Shown piece after piece: positions 32,616 to 41,412 of a stretch of DNA of 62,779 bases. The notes beneath the pieces are model-generated. The model did no database searches. It saw only the letters and a program-made list of their open reading frames with translations, and was not told the origin of the DNA. Source of the stretch: Actinomycetes bacterium (GTDB taxonomy: Bacteria; Actinomycetota; Acidimicrobiia; IMCC26256; PALSA-610); NCBI GenBank assembly GCA_025360585.1, contig JANYBW010000013.1, positions 1 through 62,779 of the forward strand, read 5' to 3'. Position numbers and translations under genes: made by a program. The first letter of the stretch is position 1; every line of letters begins with the position of its first letter.

Positions 32616-33864
32616 TTCAGTCAGAGACTCAGGGGGCAGTGGAGCGGCGGGCGGTCGGGAGCGCGCTGCGTCGCAACCCGATGATTTGGTCTACGACCCG
32701 TATCTATATTCGATTCAAGAAGATCCGTTTCCGGTGTACGACCGTCTGCGCCGCGAAGCGCCGTTGTATTGGAACAATGAACTGAAATTCTGGGCGGTCT
32801 CGCGCCACCGCGATGTAGTGAACACCTTCAAGGATGCGCAAAAGTATTCCTCGGCCGAAGGTGTGGTACTCGATAAGAGTGCGAGCGGCAAGGACGCTCA
32901 TCGTTCGCAGTCGTTTCTTGCAATGGATCCACCCCGCCACGGCCGCATGCGTGGCCTGGTCTCTCGTGGCTTTACCCCGCGACGGGTCGCGGAACTCGAA
33001 CCTCGGATTCGCGAGATCGCGTCGGGGTATCTCGACGCTGCAATTGGGGGAGAAACCTTTGATTTCATTAAGGATTTCTCCGGGCGATTGCCGATGGATG
33101 TGATCTGCGAGCTGATGGGAGTACCCGTTGAAGATCGCGTTGCGTTACGGCGATGGAGTGATCTCCTGGTGCACCGCGAACCCAACATGCGCGATGTTCC
33201 ACCCGCCGGTATTGAAGCCGCGTTCGAACTCGCGCAATACTATATGGATCTCATCGCCGAGCGTCGTCGCTCCCCGCAATCCGATCTCGTGTCGGCACTC
33301 ATAGAACTCGAAACCGACGGCGAGCACCTCACCGATGAAGAACTCTTCGGTTTCATCTTGCTCATGATCGTTGCGGGGAATGAAACCACCACAAAGCTGC
33401 TCGGAAACGCGATGTATTGGGGTTGGAAGAATCCCGATGAGGTCGCGAAGCCGTTTGCTGAACCTGCGCGAGTGCACGATTGGGTCGAAGAAACGTTGCG
33501 CTACGACACCTCAACCCACATGTTGGCACGCGTCGCGACCGAAACCATTTCGTTGTACGACGGCGTGATCGAGCCAGGGGAGCGGGTGGTGATGCTCATA
33601 GGTTCGGCCAACCGCGACGCGGACGTTTTCGATCACGCTGACACCTTCGATCTCGATCGCCGAACCACCGAAACCGTGAGCTTCGGCTTCGGGCGGCACT
33701 TTTGTTTAGGGGCTTCACTCGCGCGCCTGGAGGCGCGGGTTGCATTGGAGGAGCTAGTGAAACGCGTCCGCTCCTATGAGCTCGATATGGCGGGTTCGCA
33801 ACGGGTCCATTCCGGCAATGTACGCGGCTTCGCCGTCTTGCCGACATCGGTTGTAGCGCGATGA
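32608..33864 (+). CDS. Cytochrome P450 (bacterial CYP), second
   Basis: A 418-residue soluble P450. The I-helix reads IVAGNETTTKLLG, ExxR is in VEETLRYDT, and haem loop FGFGRHFCLGASLARLEA gives Cys366. It shares with the P450 at 28775 the AGNET I-helix form, the FAMDPP/MQDPP-type B-C region and TPRRVAELE, so the two are paralogues. Start is GTG 32608, inside the end of the SDR gene; an N-terminal Gly/Ser-rich tail of about 25 residues is extra. It overlaps the SnoaL-like gene by ATGA. No redox partner gene lies nearby. Confidence 0.92.
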   Translation: MSSSVRDSGGSGAAGGRERAASQPDDLVYDPYLYSIQEDPFPVYDRLRREAPLYWNNELKFWAVSRHRDVVNTFKDAQKYSSAEGVVLDKSASGKDAHRSQSFLAMDPPRHGRMRGLVSRGFTPRRVAELEPRIREIASGYLDAAIGGETFDFIKDFSGRLPMDVICELMGVPVEDRVALRRWSDLLVHREPNMRDVPPAGIEAAFELAQYYMDLIAERRRSPQSDLVSALIELETDGEHLTDEELFGFILLMIVAGNETTTKLLGNAMYWGWKNPDEVAKPFAEPARVHDWVEETLRYDTSTHMLARVATETISLYDGVIEPGERVVMLIGSANRDADVFDHADTFDLDRRTTETVSFGFGRHFCLGASLARLEARVALEELVKRVRSYELDMAGSQRVHSGNVRGFAVLPTSVVAR

Positions 33865-34343
33865 AGCTCGATGAGGTCGCCTTGCAAGAAACAATTGATT
33901 TCATTGCGATATCGCGCCTGCAATCGGCGTACGCCGACGTTGTAAACCGGCGGGCGTGGTCTGAACTAGGGGAGCTGTTTCGGCCCGACGCGCACATCAC
34001 GGTCGATACTGTCACCCGTCCGCCGTTCGAATTCGACGGGCCCGGACCGCTCGGCGATTTCATCGGCGGTGCGATTGAGATGTTCGAGTTTTTCGAATTC
34101 GTGATCTTGAACGCACACACTGTGGTCGGCGTTGATGGCGACAACGATCGAGCGTGGGCCCGAGTGTTCATGTGTGAGCTGCGGGTTGAGGTATCGAACG
34201 GGGCCGAGAGCCAAGCGTTTGGCCTGTACCAAGACGAATACGTGAAGCTCGATGGCCGCTGGTGGTTCGCGAAACGCAACTATCAATCGCTCAAACGTAC
34301 CGGCCGCAGCGAAGTCTTCGAATTTCCTGAGCTGCGCCACTGA
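33861..34343 (+). CDS. SnoaL-like (NTF2-fold) protein
   Basis: A 160-residue protein with the NTF2/SnoaL cone fold: DFIAISRLQSAYADVVNRRA and WSELGELFRPDAHITVDT, strands FVILNAHTVVGVDGDNDRAW, and the final YVKLDGRWWFAKRNYQSL. Such proteins are ketosteroid isomerase or dehydratase relatives, or ligand-binding partners; a steroid or terpenoid role would suit the adjacent P450 but is inference. Start ATG overlaps the P450 stop (ATGA at 33861). Confidence 0.82.
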   Translation: MKLDEVALQETIDFIAISRLQSAYADVVNRRAWSELGELFRPDAHITVDTVTRPPFEFDGPGPLGDFIGGAIEMFEFFEFVILNAHTVVGVDGDNDRAWARVFMCELRVEVSNGAESQAFGLYQDEYVKLDGRWWFAKRNYQSLKRTGRSEVFEFPELRH

Positions 34344-34464
34344 CACCCCGCCGCGCGGCGCCTGCCGAACGGATGACTGGCAATGCGTGCGACGCTCGTC
34401 ACACCTCGTTCGTTACATAAAAAGCCCTGTAACTATTGGTTCAAGTGCATGTCGTATGTGGGTA

Positions 34465-34483
34465 CCAGCGCAAGTAACGCTGG
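34465..34483. promoter_or_regulatory. Inverted repeat upstream of small membrane protein
   Basis: CCAGCG CAAGTAA CGCTGG, a 6-bp perfect inverted repeat with a 7-bp centre, ends 29 bp before ATG 34513. It could be an operator or a 5'-UTR hairpin. Confidence 0.4.
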
Positions 34484-34512
34484 ATATTAATGACCACCAG
34501 GAGGTGGGTTCC

Positions 34513-34836
34513 ATGTACGCATTTGCCATCGTCGCCCTGCTTGCATTAGCCACAGTGAAGCTCGTCGACTTTCTCACCGACGCCGTCCCTGCGATCAAAA
34601 ACATGAAGTCATTGCTCACGTTTGTGCTCGGCATCGGTGCCGTCTTGCTGCTCGACTATTCGCTCTTCGACAGCTTCGGCATCACCGTGCGCAATCACGC
34701 AACCGGAATCTGGATGACCGGCATGATGGTCTCGGGCATGACCGTTCCGTGGCGCGCGATGTTTGGTTACCTCACTCACGACAAGGCCGCCAGCGACGAA
34801 ACCCTCGGCGAACACCGAGTAATGCGCGCCGCGTAA
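34513..34836 (+). CDS. Small integral membrane protein
   Basis: A 107-residue hypothetical protein. GGAGG eight bases before ATG 34513 fixes the start. Three hydrophobic segments are visible: about 2-20 (YAFAIVALLALATVKLVDFL), 33-50 (LLTFVLGIGAVLLLDYSLF) and 62-83 (TGIWMTGMMVSGMTVPWRAM). A short charged C-terminus (HDKAASDETLGEHR) is probably cytoplasmic. The second segment follows DAVPAIKNMKS. I do not recognise the family. It has its own promoter region with an inverted repeat and is followed by the large hairpins upstream of icmF. Confidence 0.75.
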   Translation: MYAFAIVALLALATVKLVDFLTDAVPAIKNMKSLLTFVLGIGAVLLLDYSLFDSFGITVRNHATGIWMTGMMVSGMTVPWRAMFGYLTHDKAASDETLGEHRVMRAA

Positions 34837-34889
34837 GATTTGTCTCGACAGGGTGGCGGACGACAACGGCGTCGCCCACCACCTTGGAC

Positions 34890-34994
34890 CGTTTTCACGA
34901 AACTCGTGCGAGGAGCCATGAGTTTCGTGAAAACGCGTGGGAGCGACGGTGGGATTTCACGAAACTCGTGCGCCGAGCCATGAGTTTCGTGAAA
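34890..34994. repeat. Two long hairpin repeats upstream of icmF
   Basis: First element: CGTTTTCACGAAACTC (34890-34905) and its exact reverse complement (34920-34935), loop 14 nt. Second: TTTCACGAAACTC (34955-34967) and its reverse complement (34982-34994), loop 14 nt. The loops differ at two bases (GTGCGAGGAGCCAT, GTGCGCCGAGCCAT). Read as protein they give [14 protein letters not shown], which explains the false upstream extension of icmF. They look like a mobile or REP-type palindrome. Confidence 0.9.
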
Positions 34995-35026
34995 ACGCCG
35001 GTGTCGCGGCCCGTAGGCTGAAGTCT

Positions 35027-38000
35027 GTGACCGATTTGTATACGCCCCAACGCCCGGTGCGGTTTGTTACCGCAGCGACGTTGTTCGACGGCCACGATGC
35101 CGCGATCAACATCATGCGCCGTATCCTGCAAAGCCAAGGCGCCGAAGTGATTCACCTCGGGCATAACCGCAGCGTCGCGGAAGTCGTTGCAGCGGCAATC
35201 CAAGAGGATGTGCACGGCATCGCGGTGTCGTCGTATCAGGGCGGGCATCTCGAATATTTCAAGTTCCTTGTGGATGAGCTCAAGCGGCTCGGTGCCGCTC
35301 ACATCAAGATTTTCGGTGGCGGCGGCGGTGTCATCATCCCAAGCGAGATCGCCGAGCTTGAAGCGCACGGCGTGACCAAGATTTTCACGCCCCAAGACGG
35401 CCAAAGACTCGGCCTCGCCGCAATGATCAACACGCTCATCGAAGCGTGCGACTACGACCTCGCGGCGACTCCATCAAATCTCGACGATGTGTTGCATGGT
35501 GATCATCGCAATTTGGCGCGGCTCCTCACCGAGATCGAAGAACAGCGCGCGGAGCCAGGGACCCTGAACGCTGTGCGCGCTACTGCAGCAGCGAAGTCGG
35601 CGGCCGTTATTGGCATGACCGGAACGGGTGGCAGTGGTAAGTCGTCGTTGACCGATGAGATCATTCGTCGATTCCGTATCGATCAACAAGACAAGCTCAA
35701 GATTGCTGTGCTCGCCGTAGACCCGACCCGCCGTCGGGGCGGGGGAGCGCTCCTCGGAGATCGCATCCGCATGAACGCGATCGACGGCGACAACATCTAT
35801 TACCGGTCGTTTGCAACGCGGCGCGGTACGGGAGAAGTCCCCAAAAATATTGATGATTTGATCGCCGCGTGTCGGGCCGCAGGCTTCGATCTCGTGATCG
35901 TGGAGACGCCCGGGATCGGTCAAGGCGACGCTGGCATCGTCGAGCACGTTGATATTCCGGTCTACGTAATGACGCCCGAATTCGGCGCGGCATCGCAGCT
36001 CGAAAAGATCGACATGCTCGATTTTGCCGAAGCCGTCGCCATCAACAAATTCGAGCGGCGCGGTGGCGACGACGCTCTGCGCGATGTGCGGCGCCAGATG
36101 GCGCGTAACCGCGAACAGTTTGGCGACCTCGAGCTGATGCCGGTCTTCGGGACAATCGCGTCGCGTTTTAACGACGACGGCGCGACTGCACTGTACCAAC
36201 ACCTGAAGTTGGTGATCGGGGAACGGACTGCTCTGATCCTCGATGTTGGGGTACTGCCCGCGGTGACGGTGCGCGCCTCGTCGAGCGCCGCAACCGCGAT
36301 TATTCCGCCGGGACGCGCCCGCTACCTCGCCGAGATCTCGCAACAGCTACGCGAGTATCACGCCAATACCGAACGCCTCGCGACAGCTGCACGACATCTC
36401 GCACAGCTGCAGGGCGCGAGGGCCGCGCTCAAAGAAGCCGGTCGAGACACCGCCGATATCGATACGCTGATCGCCACGGCCGGCGGTGCACTCGACTCCG
36501 ACACGAAACAACTGCTGGAGCGTTGGCGGCAACGGAAAGCTTCCTACGCCGGCGATGAACTGGTGACGACCGTTCGAAACCGAGAGTTGCGGACCGCGCT
36601 GACCCGAGAGTCGTTGAGTGGAACCAAGGTTCGCAAAGTGGCGTTGCCACGTTTTGTCGACGACGGCGAAGTCGTCCGCTTCTTACGCAGCGAGAACCTG
36701 CCCGGCGAATTTCCCTTTGTGGCTGGGGTATTTCCGTTCAAACGCGAGAATGAAGATCCCACCCGCATGTTCGCAGGGGAGGGTGATGCGGCTCGCACGA
36801 ACAAACGCTTTCACCTTCTGGCCGACGGCATGCCCGCGACCCGCCTCAGCACCGCGTTTGATTCCGTCACGCTCTACGGTTTCGACCCCGAACTCAGCCC
36901 GGATGTATACGGCAAGGTCGGCACGAGTGGTGTGTCGATCTGCACGCTCGACGACATGAAGCTGCTCTACGGCGGGTTTGATCTGTGTGATTCAACCACG
37001 TCGGTTTCGATGACGATCAACGGCCCAGCGCCCGCGATCCTGGCGATGTTTCTCAACACAGCAATCGATCAGCAAGCCGACGCGTTCGTAGCCCGTGAAG
37101 GCCGTTCACCCACCGACGACGAGTTGGCCACGATCCACGCCACAACGTTGCAGACGGTTCGCGGCACAGTCCAAGCCGACATTCTCAAAGAGGATCAGGG
37201 CCAAAATACCTGCATTTTCAGTACCGAATTTGCATTGCGCTGCATGACCGATATGCAGGAATGGTTCGTCGCTCAACAGGTTCGCAACTTCTACAGCGTA
37301 TCTATCAGCGGCTATCACATCGCCGAAGCTGGCGCGAATCCGATTAGCCAACTCGCGTTCACGTTGGCGAATGGTTTCACGTACGTTGAGGCGTACCTCG
37401 CTCGTGGTATGCACATCGACGATTTCGCGCCGAACCTCAGCTTCTTTTTTTCAAACGGCATGGACCCCGAATATACGGTGCTTGGGCGCGTGGCGCGCCG
37501 AATTTGGGCCGTCGCGATGCGAGACCGTTTTGGTGCGAGTGAACGCAGCCAGAAGATGAAGTATCACATTCAAACGTCGGGCAGAAGTCTGCACGCGCAA
37601 GAGATGTCGTTCAACGACATTCGCACGACGCTCCAGGCGTTGTGCGCGATCTACGACAACTGCAATTCGCTACACACCAACGCCTATGACGAAGCGGTTA
37701 CGACTCCCACCGACGAATCCGTACGCCGCGCGATGGCGATACAACTGGTGATCAACCGCGAATGGGGCTTGGCGTTCAACGAAAATCCGTTGCAAGGATC
37801 GTTCGCAGTCGAGGAACTCACCGATCTCGTTGAAGAAGCAGTGCTACAAGAATTTGAGCGAATTAGCGAACGTGGTGGTGTGCTTGGAGCAATGGAAACG
37901 GGCTATCAGCGCGGCAAGATCCAAGACGATTCCATGCTCTACGAACACAAAAAGCACGACGGAAGTTTGCCCATTATTGGGGTGAATACGTTTCGCAGCA

Positions 38001-38263
38001 CCGATGCTGATGCTGCCAATCAACTTCCGCCGTCGATCATGCGGGGGACCGACGACGAACGAGTAGGCCAGCTTGCCCGGTTGATGGAGTTTCAGTCCCG
38101 ACACTCCGATCAACGAGAAGCAATGCTTGCGCGCCTCGCGGACACTGCGCTGAGCAGCGGCAACGTCTTCGGGGTGCTGATGGACGCCGTGCGAGTGTGC
38201 AGCCTGGGTGAAATCACCCGCTGTCTTTTCCATGTTGGTGGCCGCTACCGCCGCAACGTCTAG
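35027..38263 (+). CDS. icmF: Fused isobutyryl-CoA mutase IcmF
   Basis: A 1078-residue protein, the length of known IcmF. Domains in order: adenosylcobalamin-binding domain (about 5-140; [16 protein letters not shown] with the lower-ligand His); MeaB-like G-protein chaperone (about 185-400; P-loop [12 protein letters not shown] near 199-206, [18 protein letters not shown]); linker; and the mutase TIM-barrel (about 520-1075; [48 protein letters not shown]). It interconverts isobutyryl-CoA and butyryl-CoA by a radical mechanism, with the G domain loading and repairing the cofactor. Start is GTG 35027 ([16 protein letters not shown]); the frame extends upstream only through hairpin repeats. It stands alone. 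Confidence 0.96.
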   Translation: MTDLYTPQRPVRFVTAATLFDGHDAAINIMRRILQSQGAEVIHLGHNRSVAEVVAAAIQEDVHGIAVSSYQGGHLEYFKFLVDELKRLGAAHIKIFGGGGGVIIPSEIAELEAHGVTKIFTPQDGQRLGLAAMINTLIEACDYDLAATPSNLDDVLHGDHRNLARLLTEIEEQRAEPGTLNAVRATAAAKSAAVIGMTGTGGSGKSSLTDEIIRRFRIDQQDKLKIAVLAVDPTRRRGGGALLGDRIRMNAIDGDNIYYRSFATRRGTGEVPKNIDDLIAACRAAGFDLVIVETPGIGQGDAGIVEHVDIPVYVMTPEFGAASQLEKIDMLDFAEAVAINKFERRGGDDALRDVRRQMARNREQFGDLELMPVFGTIASRFNDDGATALYQHLKLVIGERTALILDVGVLPAVTVRASSSAATAIIPPGRARYLAEISQQLREYHANTERLATAARHLAQLQGARAALKEAGRDTADIDTLIATAGGALDSDTKQLLERWRQRKASYAGDELVTTVRNRELRTALTRESLSGTKVRKVALPRFVDDGEVVRFLRSENLPGEFPFVAGVFPFKRENEDPTRMFAGEGDAARTNKRFHLLADGMPATRLSTAFDSVTLYGFDPELSPDVYGKVGTSGVSICTLDDMKLLYGGFDLCDSTTSVSMTINGPAPAILAMFLNTAIDQQADAFVAREGRSPTDDELATIHATTLQTVRGTVQADILKEDQGQNTCIFSTEFALRCMTDMQEWFVAQQVRNFYSVSISGYHIAEAGANPISQLAFTLANGFTYVEAYLARGMHIDDFAPNLSFFFSNGMDPEYTVLGRVARRIWAVAMRDRFGASERSQKMKYHIQTSGRSLHAQEMSFNDIRTTLQALCAIYDNCNSLHTNAYDEAVTTPTDESVRRAMAIQLVINREWGLAFNENPLQGSFAVEELTDLVEEAVLQEFERISERGGVLGAMETGYQRGKIQDDSMLYEHKKHDGSLPIIGVNTFRSTDADAANQLPPSIMRGTDDERVGQLARLMEFQSRHSDQREAMLARLADTALSSGNVFGVLMDAVRVCSLGEITRCLFHVGGRYRRNV

Positions 38264-38269
38264 GCCGCA

Positions 38270-38320
38270 CCGAAACGGGCTTGCCGAAACGGGCTTGCCG
38301 GGCCGGGCTTGCCGGGCCGG
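38270..38320. repeat. 14-bp tandem repeat after icmF
   Basis: CCGAAACGGGCTTG twice, CCGGGCCGGGCTTG once, then CCGGGCCGG. The array fills the gap between the icmF stop and the convergent crotonase stop. G+C-rich units could also pair as a transcript-ending structure. Confidence 0.8.
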
Positions 38321-38324
38321 ACGT

Positions 38325-39131
38325 TTAGCGGCCGTCGAATTTGATGGGGCGGGCATCGCGCTTGGCTCTTCGGGGCTCTTTGAAATCGTCGGTACGTGAA
38401 ATCATTTCCATCGCCGCGGCTTCAGCGCGGAGGTGTGCGCCCAGATCATTCGTGAGCCCCCGATATACCAGGTCCTTGGCAAAACCGACAGCCACCGTGG
38501 CCGCATTCGCGAACTGTTGCACCACCAACTCGGCCGCTTCGTCGACGTCGGTCGTCGGCACACTCTGTGCGATCATGCCCCAATCCGCCGCCTGTGCGCC
38601 GCTCACTTCGAGCCCGGTCAACAACATCTGTTTCGCTCGCGCTACGCCGATAAGTCGAGGCAAGATCCACGACGTTCCGGAGTCGGGAGTCATGGCGTTG
38701 CCGACGAACGGAGTTTTGAATCGAGCGTCGTGCGCGGCCACGCAAACATCGGCCGCGAGGGCGACCCCGAGGCCAAGTCCGTACGCGTAACCTCGCACGG
38801 CGGTAACGATTGGGGTTTGGCATTCGTGCAGGGTCTGCGCGAAGCGGTGAATATCGATCCGTAAGCTGCGCTGAGTCGCCCCGAACCGTCGTGGCGAATC
38901 GGGCTTGCGCCGTTCACCCAAATCGAACCCACTACAAAAATTGCCGTTCGCGGATGCGATCGAAATAACCCTTATAGAATCTGTCGTTTCTGCAGTCTCG
39001 ATTGCGTCGAGCATCGCGGAAACCATCCCATCGGTCAGTGAGTTGCGGCGATGATCGCGGTCGATGGTGATGCGCAAGACGCAGGCGTCGGGCGCGATTG
39101 AAAGGCCGTCGAGCGTGTAATCCAGCGTCAT
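38325..39131 (-). CDS. Crotonase-family protein lacking catalytic Glu pair
   Basis: A 268-residue crotonase with landmarks LRITIDRDHRRNSLTDGM, GNFCSGFDLGER, RGYAYGLGLGVALAADVCVA, FKTPFVGNAMTPDSGTSW and KQMLLTGLEVSGAQAADWG. Aligned to rat hydratase, Glu144 is Gly and Glu164 is Phe, so simple hydration is unlikely. An Asp in TPDSG is retained, a position used by some isomerases and other crotonases. The gene overlaps the upstream FAS1-like dehydratase (ATGA at 39131-39128), so the dehydratase may supply hydration/dehydration while this protein does another step. Confidence 0.85.
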   Translation of the reverse strand: MTLDYTLDGLSIAPDACVLRITIDRDHRRNSLTDGMVSAMLDAIETAETTDSIRVISIASANGNFCSGFDLGERRKPDSPRRFGATQRSLRIDIHRFAQTLHECQTPIVTAVRGYAYGLGLGVALAADVCVAAHDARFKTPFVGNAMTPDSGTSWILPRLIGVARAKQMLLTGLEVSGAQAADWGMIAQSVPTTDVDEAAELVVQQFANAATVAVGFAKDLVYRGLTNDLGAHLRAEAAAMEMISRTDDFKEPRRAKRDARPIKFDGR

Positions 39132-40444
39132 GCCTGGTCCTTTCGGTGATCGTGTTTGTGGTCTTGTTTATGTTCAGCTTGTTCGAAACGATCGACGAGC
39201 GCGTCAAGAATTCCTGCGCAATCGTTTGCTTCGCCGGGGGGTTCGGGCAAGCGGACGGCGCCGTGTTCGCGGCTCGGCAACAAGATGGTCGCGTGGCCAG
39301 GTGTGGTGATATCGCCGCGTTGGTTCTCGCCGTAGATGTCGAGATCGACAGCGCACGCGCCTTCATCGGTGATGTACTTGTTGACGACGGTGCCGCTCAT
39401 CCAGTGGGTATCGCCCACATAGTTGAATTTGCGAAACTCGCAATCGAGTTTCCACAGCCACGCATCGTCGCCCATCCAGTCGGTGCAGAGATGAACGAGC
39501 CAGGTTTCGCGCATGCGGCCGTAGTCGTAACTCGCAGGGTTGCCCACCGCTCGTGCCCACGCCGGATCCCAATGGACGCGTTGTTGCACATCGGGGATAT
39601 TGAGCTCGTCGGGCTTGAAAAACTTCGGCATTTTCTGGCGCTGTTGATATCCGAGACGCAGTGCCGCAACTCCGTACAGCCCCATACCCATGCCGGTATG
39701 CCACACCACCATGTCGGTGACGCGCATCGGGCCTTTCACAATCGGCGTGATCGCGTCGCCGACGTTGACTTCCTCCCAGTACCGCGCTTCCGCGCCGCGC
39801 CGCCGAGACGGTTCGCCCGCGTAACTGGCATCGATTTCGGCGAGAGCATCGTCGGTATAGGGCTCAATGATCGTCTCGTTGTACTTCTTGGATTCGCCTG
39901 CTTTGTCGCGTTCGGTGCGAATCATCAGGCGATACTGCGCGCTTAACGCTTGCGGCGCTGGTTCGACTGCCGCGAACACCTCGCCCGTCCACTCGTGCAC
40001 GGAACGCTTCGCAAATTCAGAGGCTTTGTCGTGCACGCCAACCAGCGCGTTGCGGCGCTTCACTCGCATGCCGGGCCGCAACGGCGACCACCACTCGCGG
40101 AAACTCCCCGAATAAAAGGCATGGGCGCCGCGCAACGGATCGCCACGCAGGAGCGCGGCATCTTCAGGGCTCAACTGTTCAACGTCGTTTTCGCCAATGA
40201 GGGTGTCGCCGCCGTTGAGATTCGGCGAACCGATCGGCCCGCCCCACACAGTCGACGCGCCGTAGCTCGGGTCGCACCACAACGGATTGTCGTCACCGAT
40301 GGCATGCGAAACGTGACGGAACGCGTCTTCGTTCGCGGCGAGGTAACGCGGCGGTTGCGGGTGAGGCTGGGCAACCCCGATGCGTCGGCGGAGTGCCGCG
40401 ATCGATTCGTCGGTGATCGATGCCGGGCGTGGGGTTTCGCTCAT
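39128..40444 (-). CDS. FAS1-like dehydratase (MaoC N-terminal domain) protein
   Basis: A 438-residue protein with a tandem hot-dog layout. Residues about 15-180 form the FAS1-like MaoC N-terminal domain (DAFRHVSHAIGDDNPLWCDP, YGASTVWGGPIGSPN). Residues about 210-400 form a second hot-dog (YWEEVNVGDAITPIVKGPMR, SYDYGRMRETWLVHLCTDWM). This fits acyl-CoA hydratases/dehydratases acting on 3-hydroxyacyl-CoAs, including steroid side-chain enzymes. The C-terminal 15 residues are His/Lys/Asp-rich (EHKQDHKHDHRKDQ), unusual and possibly metal-binding. The crotonase gene overlaps its stop. Confidence 0.82.
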   Translation of the reverse strand: MSETPRPASITDESIAALRRRIGVAQPHPQPPRYLAANEDAFRHVSHAIGDDNPLWCDPSYGASTVWGGPIGSPNLNGGDTLIGENDVEQLSPEDAALLRGDPLRGAHAFYSGSFREWWSPLRPGMRVKRRNALVGVHDKASEFAKRSVHEWTGEVFAAVEPAPQALSAQYRLMIRTERDKAGESKKYNETIIEPYTDDALAEIDASYAGEPSRRRGAEARYWEEVNVGDAITPIVKGPMRVTDMVVWHTGMGMGLYGVAALRLGYQQRQKMPKFFKPDELNIPDVQQRVHWDPAWARAVGNPASYDYGRMRETWLVHLCTDWMGDDAWLWKLDCEFRKFNYVGDTHWMSGTVVNKYITDEGACAVDLDIYGENQRGDITTPGHATILLPSREHGAVRLPEPPGEANDCAGILDALVDRFEQAEHKQDHKHDHRKDQA

Positions 40445-40500
40445 TTCGCCAGTCTCGCAGTTCTCGAGCGGTCAACCCAACCCTCGCCAGCCACCAGTTT

Positions 40501-40549
40501 CCGTTCGTTGTACGCCTGAGCACGTTTGTCATGCTTATTGGTACAACGG
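40501..40549. repeat. 49-bp palindromic repeat, copy 1
   Basis: CCGTTCGTTGTACG ... CTTATTGGTACAACGG: imperfect inverted arms (CCGTT.GTAC / GTACAACGG) around CTGAGCACG. About 44 of 49 bases match the copy at 41097-41145 in the same orientation. The two copies flank the SnoaL-like gene. The GGTAC core relates it to the array at 22624. Confidence 0.8.
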
Positions 40550-40566
40550 ACGGGCGTTTCGAACAC

Positions 40567-40914
40567 TCAGCCCTTGACGTAGGAAAGCTTCTCTGCGACT
40601 TTGCCGTCTCGGACCCGAAAGAAATCGATGCCCCGGACGTGGCCATCGGCCCAGCTGTAGATCCAGGTTTGCGTCGCACGATCGCCAGCAATCAGGAGTT
40701 CCTCGACGGTGAAGTGCGAGGCGACGTCGGCGAAGATCGGCTGCCATGCGTCGCGTACTGCAGCGCGTCCCGAGGAGCGCACCCCATCGGGTGCGGGGCC
40801 CGTGCTTTCGAAGACAATGTCGTCGGTCGTGAGGGCGAGTGCTGCGTCGAGATCGTGAGCATTCCAAGCATCGCCGAATGCTTCGAGTAGGCGACGAGTT
40901 TCTGCATCGTTCAT
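40567..40914 (-). CDS. SnoaL-like (NTF2-fold) protein
   Basis: A 115-residue protein: ETRRLLEAFGDAWNAHDLDA, LALTTDDIVFESTGPAPDG, AVRDAWQPIFADV, IYSWADGHVRGIDFFRVRDG and KVAEKLSYVKG. It is typical of small SnoaL-like domains (ketosteroid isomerase relatives). ATG 40914 is chosen; the upstream open frame is unlike the family. It stands between two 49-bp direct copies of a palindromic repeat, so it may be a mobile or inserted cassette. Function unknown. Confidence 0.8.
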   Translation of the reverse strand: MNDAETRRLLEAFGDAWNAHDLDAALALTTDDIVFESTGPAPDGVRSSGRAAVRDAWQPIFADVASHFTVEELLIAGDRATQTWIYSWADGHVRGIDFFRVRDGKVAEKLSYVKG

Positions 40915-41412
40915 GCTGGCAACAGTACTGCTGGCGGACCGGCATCGGGCGTGTGGTCGCAATGTCGTGTCCGCTCGGCGGTTGCCTCGACCCCGCGCGC
41001 AGGGCAGGCTCATCGGGTGTCTCGATGCGAACTGCCGACGACGGTCATCCCCACCACCGACGAGCTGCAAAAAAGATGCGGCCCGAGCCCGACTTGCCGT
41101 TCGTTGTACGGCTGAGCACGATAGTCCGGCTTATTGGTACAACGGTCGAGCGAGATTGGGGGTGGGGAAGCTGGTGGCGCGCTATGACCTGGCACTCAAG
41201 CGTTCCGTCGACCATCTCGATGTCGACGGCGCCTTTGTGTGCCGCGACACTTGCGAGTTCGCGTAACACCAGCGAAGGCTCGACTCGGCTGGCTCTGCTC
41301 TAAACCTCACCGGCTCAACTCAAGTGGCTGGGTGCTCGCGGCACGCGATGCCGGGACCGGTAAACGAAGACTGAGGGAGCCCGCGCAGGGTCGAGTGGCC
41401 TGATCGATATAG
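40915..41412. other. Gene-poor region with repeat copy
   Basis: About 500 bp between the SnoaL-like gene and the GH3 gene. It holds the second 49-bp palindrome. Short open frames (for example 41045-41269 minus) match nothing I know. No promoter motif could be assigned with confidence. Confidence 0.4.
41097..41145. repeat. 49-bp palindromic repeat, copy 2
   Basis: Second copy of the 40501-40549 element, same orientation, differing mainly in the central 8-10 bases (ATAGTCCG in place of TTTGTCAT). It carries the same outer arms. Confidence 0.8.

Noticed and set aside
34937-35026. N-terminal extension of IcmF
   Set aside because: The added residues are the translation of the hairpin repeats; IcmF homology starts at GTG 35027.
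39098-39946. 282-residue plus-strand frame opposite the FAS1-like dehydratase
   Set aside because: Antisense shadow of a well-supported gene; composition is unlike a real protein.
41045-41269. Minus-strand frame with HKGAVDIEMVDGTLECQVIA
   Set aside because: Short, no start context and no known domain; left as unassigned sequence.
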